NCBI GenBank assembly: GCA_943370595.1 | Contig: CALRRO020000003.1 | Coordinates: 248,001 to 312,000, forward strand | Source: Piscinibacter sp943370595 | Lineage (GTDB): Bacteria; Pseudomonadota; Gammaproteobacteria; Burkholderiales; Burkholderiaceae_C | Direction: 5' to 3' | DNA length: 64,000 nt | Shown: positions 8,422 to 15,830 of the stretch, piece after piece | Position numbering within the stretch: position 1 is the stretch's first letter | Layout: each line of letters starts with the position of its first letter | The notes under the pieces: generated by a model | Database searches by the model: none | Seen by the model: only the letters and a program-made list of their open reading frames with translations | What the model was told of the DNA's origin: nothing | Translations under genes and position numbers: made by a program

Positions 8422-9588
8422 TTACAACTTGCAGCCCCGCGCCGGATCGGCCAGCGCCTTCACCGCCACGGCCCGGAATTCGTTGTTCGGGCCCTTGGCC
8501 TCGCGCAGGTACATGTCCTGCACCGGGTTGCCGGCCGGCGACAGCGTGAACTTGCCGCGCGGGCTGTCCACCGTCGCCTTGCGCATCGCGGCCAGCATCG
8601 CATCGCGCTTGCCCATGTCGCCCTTCACCGCGTTCAGGCCGGCCGACAGCAGCTGCGCGGCGTCGTAGCCCTGCACCGAATAGACGTCCGCGTTCTGCTT
8701 GTAGGTCAGCGCGAAGCTCTTGCGGAAGGCGTTGTTCTTCGGGATGTCCAGGCTGTCGGCGTAGTGCAGCGTGGTCTGCAGGCCTTGTGCGGAGGCGCCC
8801 TGCGCTTCCAGCGTGCCGTCGGTCAGGAAGCCCGAGCCGATCAGCGGCACGCTCTTCTTCAGGCCTGCGGCGTCGTAGTCCTTGACGAACTTGACCGCGC
8901 CGCCGCCGGCGAAGAAGGCAAACACCACGTCGGGCTTCTGTGCCGCGATCTCGGTCAGCAGGGCCTGGAACTCGACGCCGGGGAAGGGCAGGCTGAGGTC
9001 CTTGAGCACCTGGCCGCCGCCCTTCTCGAAGGCTTCCTTGAAGCCCTTGACCGTCTCCTGGCCGGCGGCGTAGTTCCAGGTGATGGTCATCGCGCGCTTG
9101 TAGCCCTTCTGCGCCGCCACCACGCCGGTCGAATAGCCCGGCTGCCAGTTGCTGAAGCTGCTGCGGATGATGTTGGGGCCGCACATCGGGCCGGTGATCG
9201 CATCGGCACCGGCGTTCGGCACGATCAGCAGCGTGTTGCTCTCCTTGGCCGCCTTGGCCATCGCCAGCGCCACGCCCGAGTGCACGGTGCCGACCAGCAC
9301 GTCGACCTGGTCGCGCTTGATCAGCTTGTTGACGTTGTCGGTGGCCTTGGACGGGTCGCTCTCGTCATCGACCTTGAAGTACTGCACCTCACGGCCGGCC
9401 AGCTTGCCGCCTTGTTCCTGCACGTGCAGCTTGAAGCCCTTCTCGATCATGTCGCCGAGCGCCGCGAAGGTGCCGGTGGCCGGCAGCATCAGGCCGACCT
9501 TGATCGGGCCGGTGGCCTGGGCATGGGCAAGGGGGACCAGCGCGGCTGTGCAGGCGGCGGCCAAGGTGAGGCGGGTAAGGGTGTGCAT
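8422..9588 (-). CDS. Periplasmic substrate-binding protein of Liv-type ABC transporter, cluster A
   Basis: 388 aa. A signal peptide (LTLAAACTAALVPLAHAQA) is followed by GPIKVGLMLPATGTFAALG, the start of a Peripla_BP_6 (LivJ-like) two-lobe domain. Ligand-contact stretches such as VGTVHSGVALAMAKAA and VQGYDAAQLL are recognisable. Members of this family bind branched-chain amino acids, amides, urea or aromatic acids; the adjacent catabolic genes make an aromatic acid plausible but unproven. It is the first gene of the leftward transporter unit and its promoter must lie in the gap 9589-9733 shared with the divergent stress protein. Confidence 0.88.
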   Translation of the reverse strand: MHTLTRLTLAAACTAALVPLAHAQATGPIKVGLMLPATGTFAALGDMIEKGFKLHVQEQGGKLAGREVQYFKVDDESDPSKATDNVNKLIKRDQVDVLVGTVHSGVALAMAKAAKESNTLLIVPNAGADAITGPMCGPNIIRSSFSNWQPGYSTGVVAAQKGYKRAMTITWNYAAGQETVKGFKEAFEKGGGQVLKDLSLPFPGVEFQALLTEIAAQKPDVVFAFFAGGGAVKFVKDYDAAGLKKSVPLIGSGFLTDGTLEAQGASAQGLQTTLHYADSLDIPKNNAFRKSFALTYKQNADVYSVQGYDAAQLLSAGLNAVKGDMGKRDAMLAAMRKATVDSPRGKFTLSPAGNPVQDMYLREAKGPNNEFRAVAVKALADPARGCKL

Positions 9589-9650
9589 GGGAGGCTCCGG
9601 ATCAGGATGGCCGGCATGCTATCGATGACGGCGGGCGCGGCCATCGGGGT

Positions 9651-9664
9651 TTGACACAAGTCAG
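9651..9664 (+). promoter_or_regulatory. FNR/Anr-like box upstream of usp gene
   Basis: TTGAC-ACAA-GTCAG resembles the CRP/FNR-family half-site pattern TTGAN4-N-TCAA, with one mismatch at the last base. It lies 70 bp before the stress-protein ATG. A GATACT at 9707-9712 could serve as -10, which would put the box near -61, a known activating position for FNR-type regulators. A second box of the same kind precedes the next usp gene. Confidence 0.45.
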
Positions 9665-9733
9665 CGCCCGGTGACCCCTGGGCGGCGGATGGTCACGGCT
9701 TGGGGGGATACTGAGGACGCCTTTGGAGGCCAC

Positions 9734-10165
9734 ATGAAGATCCTCGTCCCCGTCGACGGCTCGGCCGAATCGCTCGCTGCCGTGCACCATGCGCTGCAGT
9801 TGATCCGCGAGGGCCTGCACGCCAGCCTGCTGCTGGCCAATGTTCAGGAGCCGGCCAGCCTCTACGAACTGCTGCGCGTGCACGATGCCGATGCGATCGA
9901 GACCATCGCGCGCGAGGCCGGCGAACACCTGCTGCAGCAGGCTGCCACGCTGTGCAGCGCCGCGGGGGTCGACCACGAACTGGAGGTCGCCCGCGGCGAG
10001 CCCGCCCACGCGCTGCTCGACATCGCCGAGGACGAAGGCTGCTCGATGATCGTGCTCGGCGCCCGCGGCAAGGGCGAGACCGCCGGCGGCCGCCTCGGCT
10101 CGGTGGCGCACGCGCTGCTGCACGATGCGCGCCTGCCGGTGACCGTGGTGCGCACCTCGCTGTGA
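9734..10165 (+). CDS. Universal stress protein, single UspA domain
   Basis: 143 aa. MKILVPVDGS opens the Usp fold and GARGKGETAGGRLGS near residue 110 fits the G-2x-G-9x-G-S/T nucleotide-binding motif, so this copy should bind ATP. The ATG at 9734 is chosen over in-frame upstream starts because GGAGG lies just before it (9725-9729) and the Usp core begins right there. The gene is convergent with a second usp. Both have FNR-like boxes, which fits induction under low oxygen or respiratory stress, as for many proteobacterial usp genes. Confidence 0.88.
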   Translation: MKILVPVDGSAESLAAVHHALQLIREGLHASLLLANVQEPASLYELLRVHDADAIETIAREAGEHLLQQAATLCSAAGVDHELEVARGEPAHALLDIAEDEGCSMIVLGARGKGETAGGRLGSVAHALLHDARLPVTVVRTSL

Positions 10166-10189
10166 ATCGAGGGTGACCCCAGCGCGACC

Positions 10190-11011
10190 TCAGTGCGACA
10201 TCAGCACCGGGATCGTCATCGACTGCAGGACCGTCCGCGTCACCCCGCCCAGCGCCCATTCGCGGGCGCGGCCGTGGCCGTAGCAACCCATCACCAGCAG
10301 ATCGGCCTGTTCGTCGGCGGCGAGAGACAGCAACTGACCACCGACGTCGGGTTCTGCCGCCACCTGGCGCTTGAACCCTGCCTGCACGCCGTGCTGGCGC
10401 AGGTAGCCGACGATGCCGGGTTCACCGCCACCGCTGTCGCCTTCGTCGAAGCTCACCACCGTGACCTGGCCAGCCTGCAGCAGCACGGGCAGTGCCGCGG
10501 TCACCGCACGCGCCGATTCGCGCGTGGCCTTCCAGGCCACCAGCACGCGGCCGAGCCTCGGTGCAGTGCGGGTGATGTGCGGCAGCACGATCGCCGGGCG
10601 GCCGCTGTCGATCAGCACCGACGAGACGAAGTCGGCCGGCACGTCCACGTCCCGCGCCTCGTCGGCACCGCGCTGGCCGAGTACCAGCAGGTCGGCGAAG
10701 AGGGCCTGCCGCGTTAATTCGGCGATCGGCGGGCCGCCCAGCTCCAGCCAGGCGACGTGGCCGGGGTCGACGCTGGCGGCGAACAACTGGCGTGCCGCCT
10801 CGACCCGCTGCGTGTCGACCTCGGCGAGCATTGGCGCCATGTCGGCGCCGGCGGCCATGGCCATCGGGTAGCGCAGCAGCGCAGACGTTACGCTGTAGGC
10901 TGCGGTGGCCTGCGCACCGTGGGCGAGCGCGAGCTGCTCGGCCAGCTTCAGGCGCACGGCCGCGCGCGGCGTGGCGTCGACGTGGACGAGAAGGGCCTTG
11001 AGCGTGCTCAT
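10190..11011 (-). CDS. Universal stress protein, tandem UspA domains
   Basis: 273 aa, about twice one Usp domain. The first half (MSTLKALLVHVD onward) lacks a clear nucleotide-binding loop; its end reads LVLGQRGADEARDVDVPADFVS. The second half has GCYGHGRAREWALGG, close to the ATP-binding motif. The start at 11011 puts the Usp core at the N-terminus; an upstream in-frame start would add ten unlike residues. It is the only gene on its leftward unit before the convergent single-domain usp. Its upstream FNR-like box overlaps the end of the neighbouring tetR gene. Confidence 0.85.
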   Translation of the reverse strand: MSTLKALLVHVDATPRAAVRLKLAEQLALAHGAQATAAYSVTSALLRYPMAMAAGADMAPMLAEVDTQRVEAARQLFAASVDPGHVAWLELGGPPIAELTRQALFADLLVLGQRGADEARDVDVPADFVSSVLIDSGRPAIVLPHITRTAPRLGRVLVAWKATRESARAVTAALPVLLQAGQVTVVSFDEGDSGGGEPGIVGYLRQHGVQAGFKRQVAAEPDVGGQLLSLAADEQADLLVMGCYGHGRAREWALGGVTRTVLQSMTIPVLMSH

Positions 11012-11067
11012 CGTGCGGTCTCCGGCAGCAGGAGCCGCCACGCTAAGGCGCGGCTCGCACGGCCCCG

Positions 11068-11081
11068 TTGAGCCGCGTCAA
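11068..11081 (-). promoter_or_regulatory. FNR/Anr-like box upstream of tandem usp gene
   Basis: Read on the minus strand this is TTGAC-GCGG-CTCAA, with intact TTGA and TCAA arms. Its centre is about 63 bp before the ATG at 11011, leaving room for a promoter with the box near -41. It overlaps the stop codon of the tetR gene (11078-11080). Confidence 0.45.
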
Positions 11082-11647
11082 GCCAGCCGCGTGCTGACCA
11101 GCCGCTGCAGCAGCGCGCTGCGTTCCTTCTTCTGTGCCGCCGTGCCCTGGTGCGAGAGGATGGACTCGGCCACCTCGTAGGCATAGAGGATGAAGGCGCG
11201 GGCGCGTGCCTCGCCGATCGGAAAGCCCAGGGCCGAGAAACACTGCGCGATGTACGACAGCCGGCGCGCATCGACCTCGTCGACCGCCTGGCGCGCCAGC
11301 GCATCGCGCCGTGCCCAGGCCCGGATGGCGAGTTCCACGCGCGCCGCGCGCTGGGCGGCGCGGCCGCGGAAGGGCAGCGAGATCAGCTCGCCGATCAGCG
11401 CCTGCGGATCGGCCTGCTGGCCCTCGAAGCGCTCGATCACCTGCTCGGTGGCGCCGTCGCGCCAGGCGTGCAGCACCGCCACCAGCAGCGCCTCGCGGTC
11501 CTTGAAGTGCCAGTAGAAGCTGCCGCGCGTGACATCCATCGCCTTGGCCAGCACGTCGACCCGCACCGCGTCGATGCCGCGGTCGATCAGCAGCTCGGTG
11601 GCGGCGGCGATCCAGGTTTCCGGGGTGAGCGTGTCGGCACGAGCCAT
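11078..11647 (-). CDS. TetR family regulator, divergent from acyl-CoA synthetase/thiolase genes
   Basis: 189 aa. Residues 8-55 form the TetR helix-turn-helix (TPETWIAAATELLIDRG, then VTRGSFYWHFKDREALLVAV). The rest is an all-alpha ligand-binding domain. The start at 11647 is the usual one for the family; in-frame upstream starts would run through the operator region. Two copies of CCATACA-N4-TGTATGG lie between this gene and the divergent synthetase, one near each start, so it very probably represses both. Fatty-acyl or aromatic CoA thioesters are common effectors in such settings, but the ligand here is inferred. Confidence 0.88.
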   Translation of the reverse strand: MARADTLTPETWIAAATELLIDRGIDAVRVDVLAKAMDVTRGSFYWHFKDREALLVAVLHAWRDGATEQVIERFEGQQADPQALIGELISLPFRGRAAQRAARVELAIRAWARRDALARQAVDEVDARRLSYIAQCFSALGFPIGEARARAFILYAYEVAESILSHQGTAAQKKERSALLQRLVSTRLA

Positions 11648-11663
11648 GTCGGCGTTGATGATG

Positions 11664-11681
11664 CCATACACATCTGTATGG
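11664..11681. promoter_or_regulatory. Candidate TetR operator 1 (CCATACA-N4-TGTATGG)
   Basis: A perfect 7-bp-arm inverted repeat 17 bp upstream of the tetR start. An identical-arm copy is centred exactly 70 bp away, near the divergent gene. Position and identity of the arms point to autorepression by the adjacent TetR protein. Confidence 0.7.
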
Positions 11682-11733
11682 AAACTGGTGGATACCCCAT
11701 GTGCACTATCGTGCAGGACGCCTAGGATGCGTT

Positions 11734-11751
11734 CCATACAGAAGTGTATGG
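11734..11751. promoter_or_regulatory. Candidate TetR operator 2 overlapping the synthetase RBS
   Basis: Second CCATACA-N4-TGTATGG. Its right end (TATGG) runs into the GGAG at 11750-11753 that serves as ribosome-binding site for the ATG at 11760. Only the N4 spacer differs from operator 1 (GAAG versus CATC). Binding here would block transcription elongation or initiation of the synthetase-thiolase unit. Confidence 0.7.
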
Positions 11752-11759
11752 AGACTGGC

Positions 11760-13559
11760 ATGGCCACGAGCTTCTTCGACGACCCTTCGATGCTGGCGCC
11801 GCCGCGCACGGTGCAGGTGCGCTTCGACGGCGGGGCCTTCGTGCTGCGCTCGCCCGAGCCGCTGAAGCCCTACGCGCGCTGCATCGGCGAGTGGCTGGAG
11901 CACTGGGCGCAGGCCACGCCGGAGACCGTGTTCCTCGCCGAGCGCGATGCCACGGGTGGCTGGCGCCGGCTCAGCTACGCACAGGTGCGCAAGCTCGTCG
12001 GCGCCATTGCGCAGAGCCTGATCGGCCTGCACCTGCCGCCGGGGCGGCCGGTGGTGGTGCTGTCGGACAACGGCATCGACCATGCGCTGCTGATGCTCGC
12101 CGCCATGCACGTCGGCCGGCCGGTGTGCACGGTGTCCAGTGCGTACTGCCGGCTCACGAAGGACTACACCAAGATCCAGGGCATCCTGAACACGCTCGGG
12201 CCGGCGCTGGTCTATGCGTCGGACGCCACCGTCTACGGCCCGGCGATCGCCAGTGCGGCGCTGGGCGTGGTCACGGTGTTCAGCCAGGGCGCCGATGAGC
12301 ACCCCGGCGCGCTGGGCTTCGACAGCCTGACCCGCACCGCCGAGAGCCCGGCGGTAAAGGCCGCCTTCGAGGCCATCCAACCCGACGACCACGCCAAGTA
12401 CCTGCTGACCTCGGGTTCGACCGGCCACCCGAAGGTGGTCATCAACACCCACCGCATGCTGTGCGCCAACCAGCAGATGATCGCCCAGGCCTGGCGCTTC
12501 CTCGAGCATCAGAAGCCGGTGGTGCTCGACTGGCTGCCCTGGAGCCACACCTTCGGCGGCAACCACAACCTCAACCTGGTGCTGCGCAACGGCGGCACGC
12601 TCTACATCGACGAAGGCCGGCCGGCGCCGGGGCTGGTCGAGAAGTCGGTGAAGAACCTGCTCGAGGTGAAGCCGACGCTGTACTTCAACGTGCCGCGCGG
12701 CTTCGACATGCTGTTGCCCTACCTCGAGAAGGACGAGGCGCTGGCGCGCGAGTTCTTCGCGCGGCTGCGCATGGTGTTCTACGCCGGCGCGGCGCTGGCG
12801 CAGTCGAGCTGGGAGCGGCTGGAGGCAGTGGCGAAGAAGGTGCGCGACGAGCCGGTGTGGTTCACCACCTCCTGGGGTTCGACCGAGACCTCGCCGTCGA
12901 TCACCTCGGCGCACTGGCAGCTCGAGCGCGCCGGCTGCATCGGCCTGCCGCTGCCCGGCATGGAGCTGAAGTTCATCCCCAACGGCGAGAAGCTGGAGAT
13001 GCGCGTGCGCGGCGTCTCGGTCTTCCCCGGCTACCGCAATGCGCCGGCGCTGACCACGCAGGCCTTCGACGAAGAGGGCTACTACCGCATCGGCGACGCC
13101 GGCTTCCTCGTCGACGAGGCCCGCCCGGAGCGCGGCGTGGCCTTTAACGGCCGCGTGGCGGAGGACTTCAAGCTGTCCTCGGGCACCTGGGTGTCGGTGG
13201 GCACGCTGCGGCTGAAGGTGGTGTCGGCGCTGGCCCCGCTGGCGCAGGACGCGGTGATCGCCGGGCACGACCGTGGCGACGTCGGCGTGCTGCTCTTCCC
13301 GAGCCCCGCTGCCAAGGACCTGCCGGCCGCCGAACTCGCCGAGCGCACCCGTGCCGCCTTCGCCGCGCTGCGCGCCGAAGGTGGCGGCTCGTCGCAGACG
13401 CCGGTGCGTGCGCTGTGGCTCGCCGAGCCGCCCAGTGCCGACGCGGGCGAGATCACCGACAAGGGCTACATCAACCAGGGCGCCGTGCTGCGCCGGCGCG
13501 CCGCAGAGGTCGAGGTGCTCTACGCGACGAACACCGACCCGCGCGTGATCCGCGCCTGA
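11760..13559 (+). CDS. Acyl-CoA synthetase, feruloyl-CoA synthase type (copy 1)
   Basis: 599 aa ANL-superfamily enzyme. The phosphate-binding loop is TSGSTGHPK near residue 220, WSTSWGSTET-type motif appears as FTTSWGSTETSP near 370, and a C-terminal NGRVAEDFKLSSG segment carries the hinge region. It should form an acyl-adenylate and then a CoA thioester. The C-terminal layout is that of feruloyl-CoA synthases rather than short-chain ligases. The start at 11760 follows GGAG by six bases; an in-frame ATG at 11748 lies inside the operator. It pairs with the thiolase 17 bp downstream. Substrate (hydroxycinnamate, phenylalkanoate or other) is inferred. Confidence 0.83.
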   Translation: MATSFFDDPSMLAPPRTVQVRFDGGAFVLRSPEPLKPYARCIGEWLEHWAQATPETVFLAERDATGGWRRLSYAQVRKLVGAIAQSLIGLHLPPGRPVVVLSDNGIDHALLMLAAMHVGRPVCTVSSAYCRLTKDYTKIQGILNTLGPALVYASDATVYGPAIASAALGVVTVFSQGADEHPGALGFDSLTRTAESPAVKAAFEAIQPDDHAKYLLTSGSTGHPKVVINTHRMLCANQQMIAQAWRFLEHQKPVVLDWLPWSHTFGGNHNLNLVLRNGGTLYIDEGRPAPGLVEKSVKNLLEVKPTLYFNVPRGFDMLLPYLEKDEALAREFFARLRMVFYAGAALAQSSWERLEAVAKKVRDEPVWFTTSWGSTETSPSITSAHWQLERAGCIGLPLPGMELKFIPNGEKLEMRVRGVSVFPGYRNAPALTTQAFDEEGYYRIGDAGFLVDEARPERGVAFNGRVAEDFKLSSGTWVSVGTLRLKVVSALAPLAQDAVIAGHDRGDVGVLLFPSPAAKDLPAAELAERTRAAFAALRAEGGGSSQTPVRALWLAEPPSADAGEITDKGYINQGAVLRRRAAEVEVLYATNTDPRVIRA

Positions 13560-13576
13560 CAGCGAAAGAACTCACC

Positions 13577-14827
13577 ATGTCCCGCGGACTCTTCCAATCC
13601 TTCACCGACACCTGGATCCTCGACGGCGTGCGCACGCCGATGGTCGACTACTGCGGTGCCTTCGCCGACGCCAACCCGATCGACCTGGGCATCAAGGTCG
13701 CGCGCGAGGTGTTCAAGCGGACAGGCATCGCCGCTGACACGGTCGACTCGGTGCTCGCCGGCAACATGGCACCGGGAGGCTTCGACCAGTTCTACCTGCC
13801 GCGCCACATCGGCCTGTACGCCGGCGTCCCCTGCGAGACCCCGGCGATCATGGTGCAGCGCATCTGCGGCACCGGCTTCGAGCTGTTCCGCCAGGCCTGC
13901 GAGCAGATCGCCACCGGTGCGGCGAGCCTGGCGCTGGTCGTCGGCGCCGAGTCGATGACGCGCAACCCGATCGCGGCCTTCGAGCACCGCCAGGGTTTCA
14001 AGCTCGGCATGGCGCCGCAGTTCCGCGACTACATGTGGGAGGCCTTGACCGACCCGGCGCCGGCGATCTCGATGATCCAGACCGCCGAGAACCTGGCGAA
14101 GAAGTACGGCATCACGCGCGAGCAGGTCGACGCCTTCGCGGCCGAGTCCTTCGCGCGTGCGGTGGCGGCGCAGCAGGCCGGGTACTTCGACGGCGAGATC
14201 GTGCCGGTGGCCAACGAGACCTTCGAGCTCGAAGGCTACAAGCCGCGAGGCCTGCGCCTGGCGGGCAAGGCGCCGGTGGCCGACCGTGACACGCACCCGC
14301 GCCTGTCGCCGCCCGAGGTGCTGGCCAGGCTGCGTGCAGTGTTCAAGGACGGCGTGCAGACCGGCGGCAACAGCTCGGCGCTGACCGATGCGGCGGTGGC
14401 CGCGCTGGTCGCTTCGGGCGCTGTGCTGCGCGACTGGGGCGGCCAGCCGCTGGCGCGACTCGCAGCGGCCTCGGCGGTCGGCGTGCCGCCGGAGATCATG
14501 GGCATCGGCCCGGCGCCGGCGATCCGCCTGCTGCTCGAACGCGCCGGCCTGACGCTCGACGACATCGCCCGCTTCGAGATCAACGAGGCGCAGGGCGCAC
14601 AGACGCTGGCCGTGCAGCGCGAGCTCGGCCTCGACCCGGCGAAGCTGAACGCCAAGGGCGGCGCGATCGCGCTCGGTCACCCGCTGGCAGCGACCGGCGT
14701 GCGCCTCACCGTCACGGTGGCACGTCAGCTCAAGGAGATCGGCGCGCGCTGGGGCGTGGCCTCCGCCTGCGTCGGCGGCGGGCAGGGCATCGCCCTGCTG
14801 GTCGAGAACCCTCAGTTGGCGGCCTGA
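13577..14827 (+). CDS. Thiolase family protein (acetyl-CoA acyltransferase type)
   Basis: 416 aa. The nucleophile is in QRICGTGFE, the His in GGAIALGHPLAATG and the second Cys in ASACVGGGQG, so the catalytic residues are present. The usual NEAFA motif reads NEAQGAQ, with Gln for Phe and Gly for Ala, which may alter the oxyanion hole or the acyl pocket. The start at 13577 is the first ATG after the synthetase stop. The pair suggests thiolytic cleavage of a 3-ketoacyl-CoA made downstream of the ligase. The 3' end overlaps the convergent amidohydrolase gene by 16 bp. Confidence 0.87.
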   Translation: MSRGLFQSFTDTWILDGVRTPMVDYCGAFADANPIDLGIKVAREVFKRTGIAADTVDSVLAGNMAPGGFDQFYLPRHIGLYAGVPCETPAIMVQRICGTGFELFRQACEQIATGAASLALVVGAESMTRNPIAAFEHRQGFKLGMAPQFRDYMWEALTDPAPAISMIQTAENLAKKYGITREQVDAFAAESFARAVAAQQAGYFDGEIVPVANETFELEGYKPRGLRLAGKAPVADRDTHPRLSPPEVLARLRAVFKDGVQTGGNSSALTDAAVAALVASGAVLRDWGGQPLARLAAASAVGVPPEIMGIGPAPAIRLLLERAGLTLDDIARFEINEAQGAQTLAVQRELGLDPAKLNAKGGAIALGHPLAATGVRLTVTVARQLKEIGARWGVASACVGGGQGIALLVENPQLAA

Positions 14828-15693
14828 GCCTCGCCCAGTCCGAGCAGGCGCATCGCGTTCGTCTTCAGGATCTTCTCGTGCACCGCCGGCTTGAATCCCG
14901 CCTCGCCGAAGTCCTTCATCCAGCGCTCGGGCGTGATCAGCGGGTAGTCGCTGCCGAACAGCATGCGGTCCTTCAGCAGCGTGTTCGCGTACTGGATCAG
15001 CTGGGGCGGAAAGTACTTCGGGCTCCATCCCGACAGGTCGATCCACACGTTCGGCTTGTGCAGCGCCAGCGACAGCGCCTCGTCCTGCCACGGCCAGCTC
15101 GGGTGCGCGATGACGATCTGGATGTCCGGGAAGTCGATCGCCACGTCCTCCAGCAGCATCGGGTTGCTGTTCTGCAGGCGCAGCCCGCCGCCGCAGCGCA
15201 TGCCCGAGCCGATGCCGGAGTGGCCGCTGTGAAAGATCGCCGGCAGCTTGTACTCGGCGATCACCTCGTAGATCGGCCAGGCCATGCGGTCGTAGGGCAG
15301 GAAGCCCTGCACCGTCGGGTGGAACTTGAAGCCCTTGACGCCGTGCTCCTCGATCAGCTTGCGCGCCTCGCGCGCGCCCATCTTCCCCTTGTGCGGGTCG
15401 ATGCTGCCGAAGCAGATCATCATGTCGCTGTTCTTCTTGGCCGCCTCCGCGATCTCCTCGTTCGGGATGCGGCGCCGGCCCAGCTGCGCCTCGCTGTCGA
15501 CGGTGAACATCACCAGGCCGATCTTCTTCTCGCGGTAGTACGCAACGGTCTCGTCGATCGTCGGCCGGCGGTTGCTGCCGAAGTACTTGTCGGCAGCGCG
15601 GTCGTACTCCTCGCCGTAGTTGTCGAAAGGGTTCCAGCACGACACCTCGGCGTGCGTGTGCACGTCGATGGCGATCAGGTCCGCGGTCTTCAT
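14812..15693 (-). CDS. Amidohydrolase-2 family (TIM-barrel metal-dependent) protein
   Basis: 293 aa. AIDVHTHAE gives the HxH metal pair, IFHSGHS and VIAHPSW add histidines, and LFGSDYPL the conserved Asp, so a metal-dependent active site looks intact. The family (PF04909 type) includes decarboxylases such as ACMSD and gamma-resorcylate decarboxylase, and lactone hydrolases. The start at 15693 (MKTADLIAIDVH) places the metal motif near the N-terminus as usual; the longer in-frame start would enter the promoter. It is divergent from the catabolic operon, with a good sigma-70-type promoter. Its reaction in this pathway is unknown. Confidence 0.8.
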   Translation of the reverse strand: MKTADLIAIDVHTHAEVSCWNPFDNYGEEYDRAADKYFGSNRRPTIDETVAYYREKKIGLVMFTVDSEAQLGRRRIPNEEIAEAAKKNSDMMICFGSIDPHKGKMGAREARKLIEEHGVKGFKFHPTVQGFLPYDRMAWPIYEVIAEYKLPAIFHSGHSGIGSGMRCGGGLRLQNSNPMLLEDVAIDFPDIQIVIAHPSWPWQDEALSLALHKPNVWIDLSGWSPKYFPPQLIQYANTLLKDRMLFGSDYPLITPERWMKDFGEAGFKPAVHEKILKTNAMRLLGLGEAQAAN

Positions 15694-15726
15694 GGGTGTG
15701 CTCGAAGGCAGTGCAATTGGTTGCGC

Positions 15727-15755
15727 ACCATAACTAAAAGCCGCCCTGCTCACAA
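15727..15755 (-). promoter_or_regulatory. Predicted sigma-70 promoter of the amidohydrolase gene
   Basis: On the minus strand TTGTGA (15755-15750) and TATGGT (15732-15727) are separated by 17 bp, a good match to the -35/-10 consensus. The start codon is 34 bp downstream of the -10. No operator is evident inside it. Confidence 0.5.
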
Positions 15756-15794
15756 GGGTGTTTCAGGGTTTTCCCGGTGGATCGCCTCCTTCAA

Positions 15795-15808
15795 CTAGTT
15801 AAAACTAG
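15795..15808. promoter_or_regulatory. Candidate MarR-type operator before the catabolic operon
   Basis: CTAGTT-AA-AACTAG has 6-bp inverted arms and is followed by a related AACTAATT at 15810-15817. It is AT-rich in a very GC-rich background and lies 23 bp before the crotonase ATG. The last gene of this operon encodes a MarR regulator, the obvious candidate to bind here. Confidence 0.5.
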
Positions 15809-15830
15809 AAACTAATTCGACGAGGCCTGC

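Noticed and set aside
7494..8549. Long open frame opposite livH and the binding-protein gene
   Set aside because: Gln/His/Asp/Arg-rich product with no fold features; it is the antisense image of well-supported genes in GC-rich DNA.
9651..9656. TTGACA as a sigma-70 -35 box before the usp gene
   Set aside because: No -10-like hexamer at the right distance; the dyad TTGAC-N4-GTCAG explains the sequence better.
13520..15640. 706-codon leftward frame across the thiolase
   Set aside because: Overlaps the thiolase and amidohydrolase in another phase; no conserved motif.
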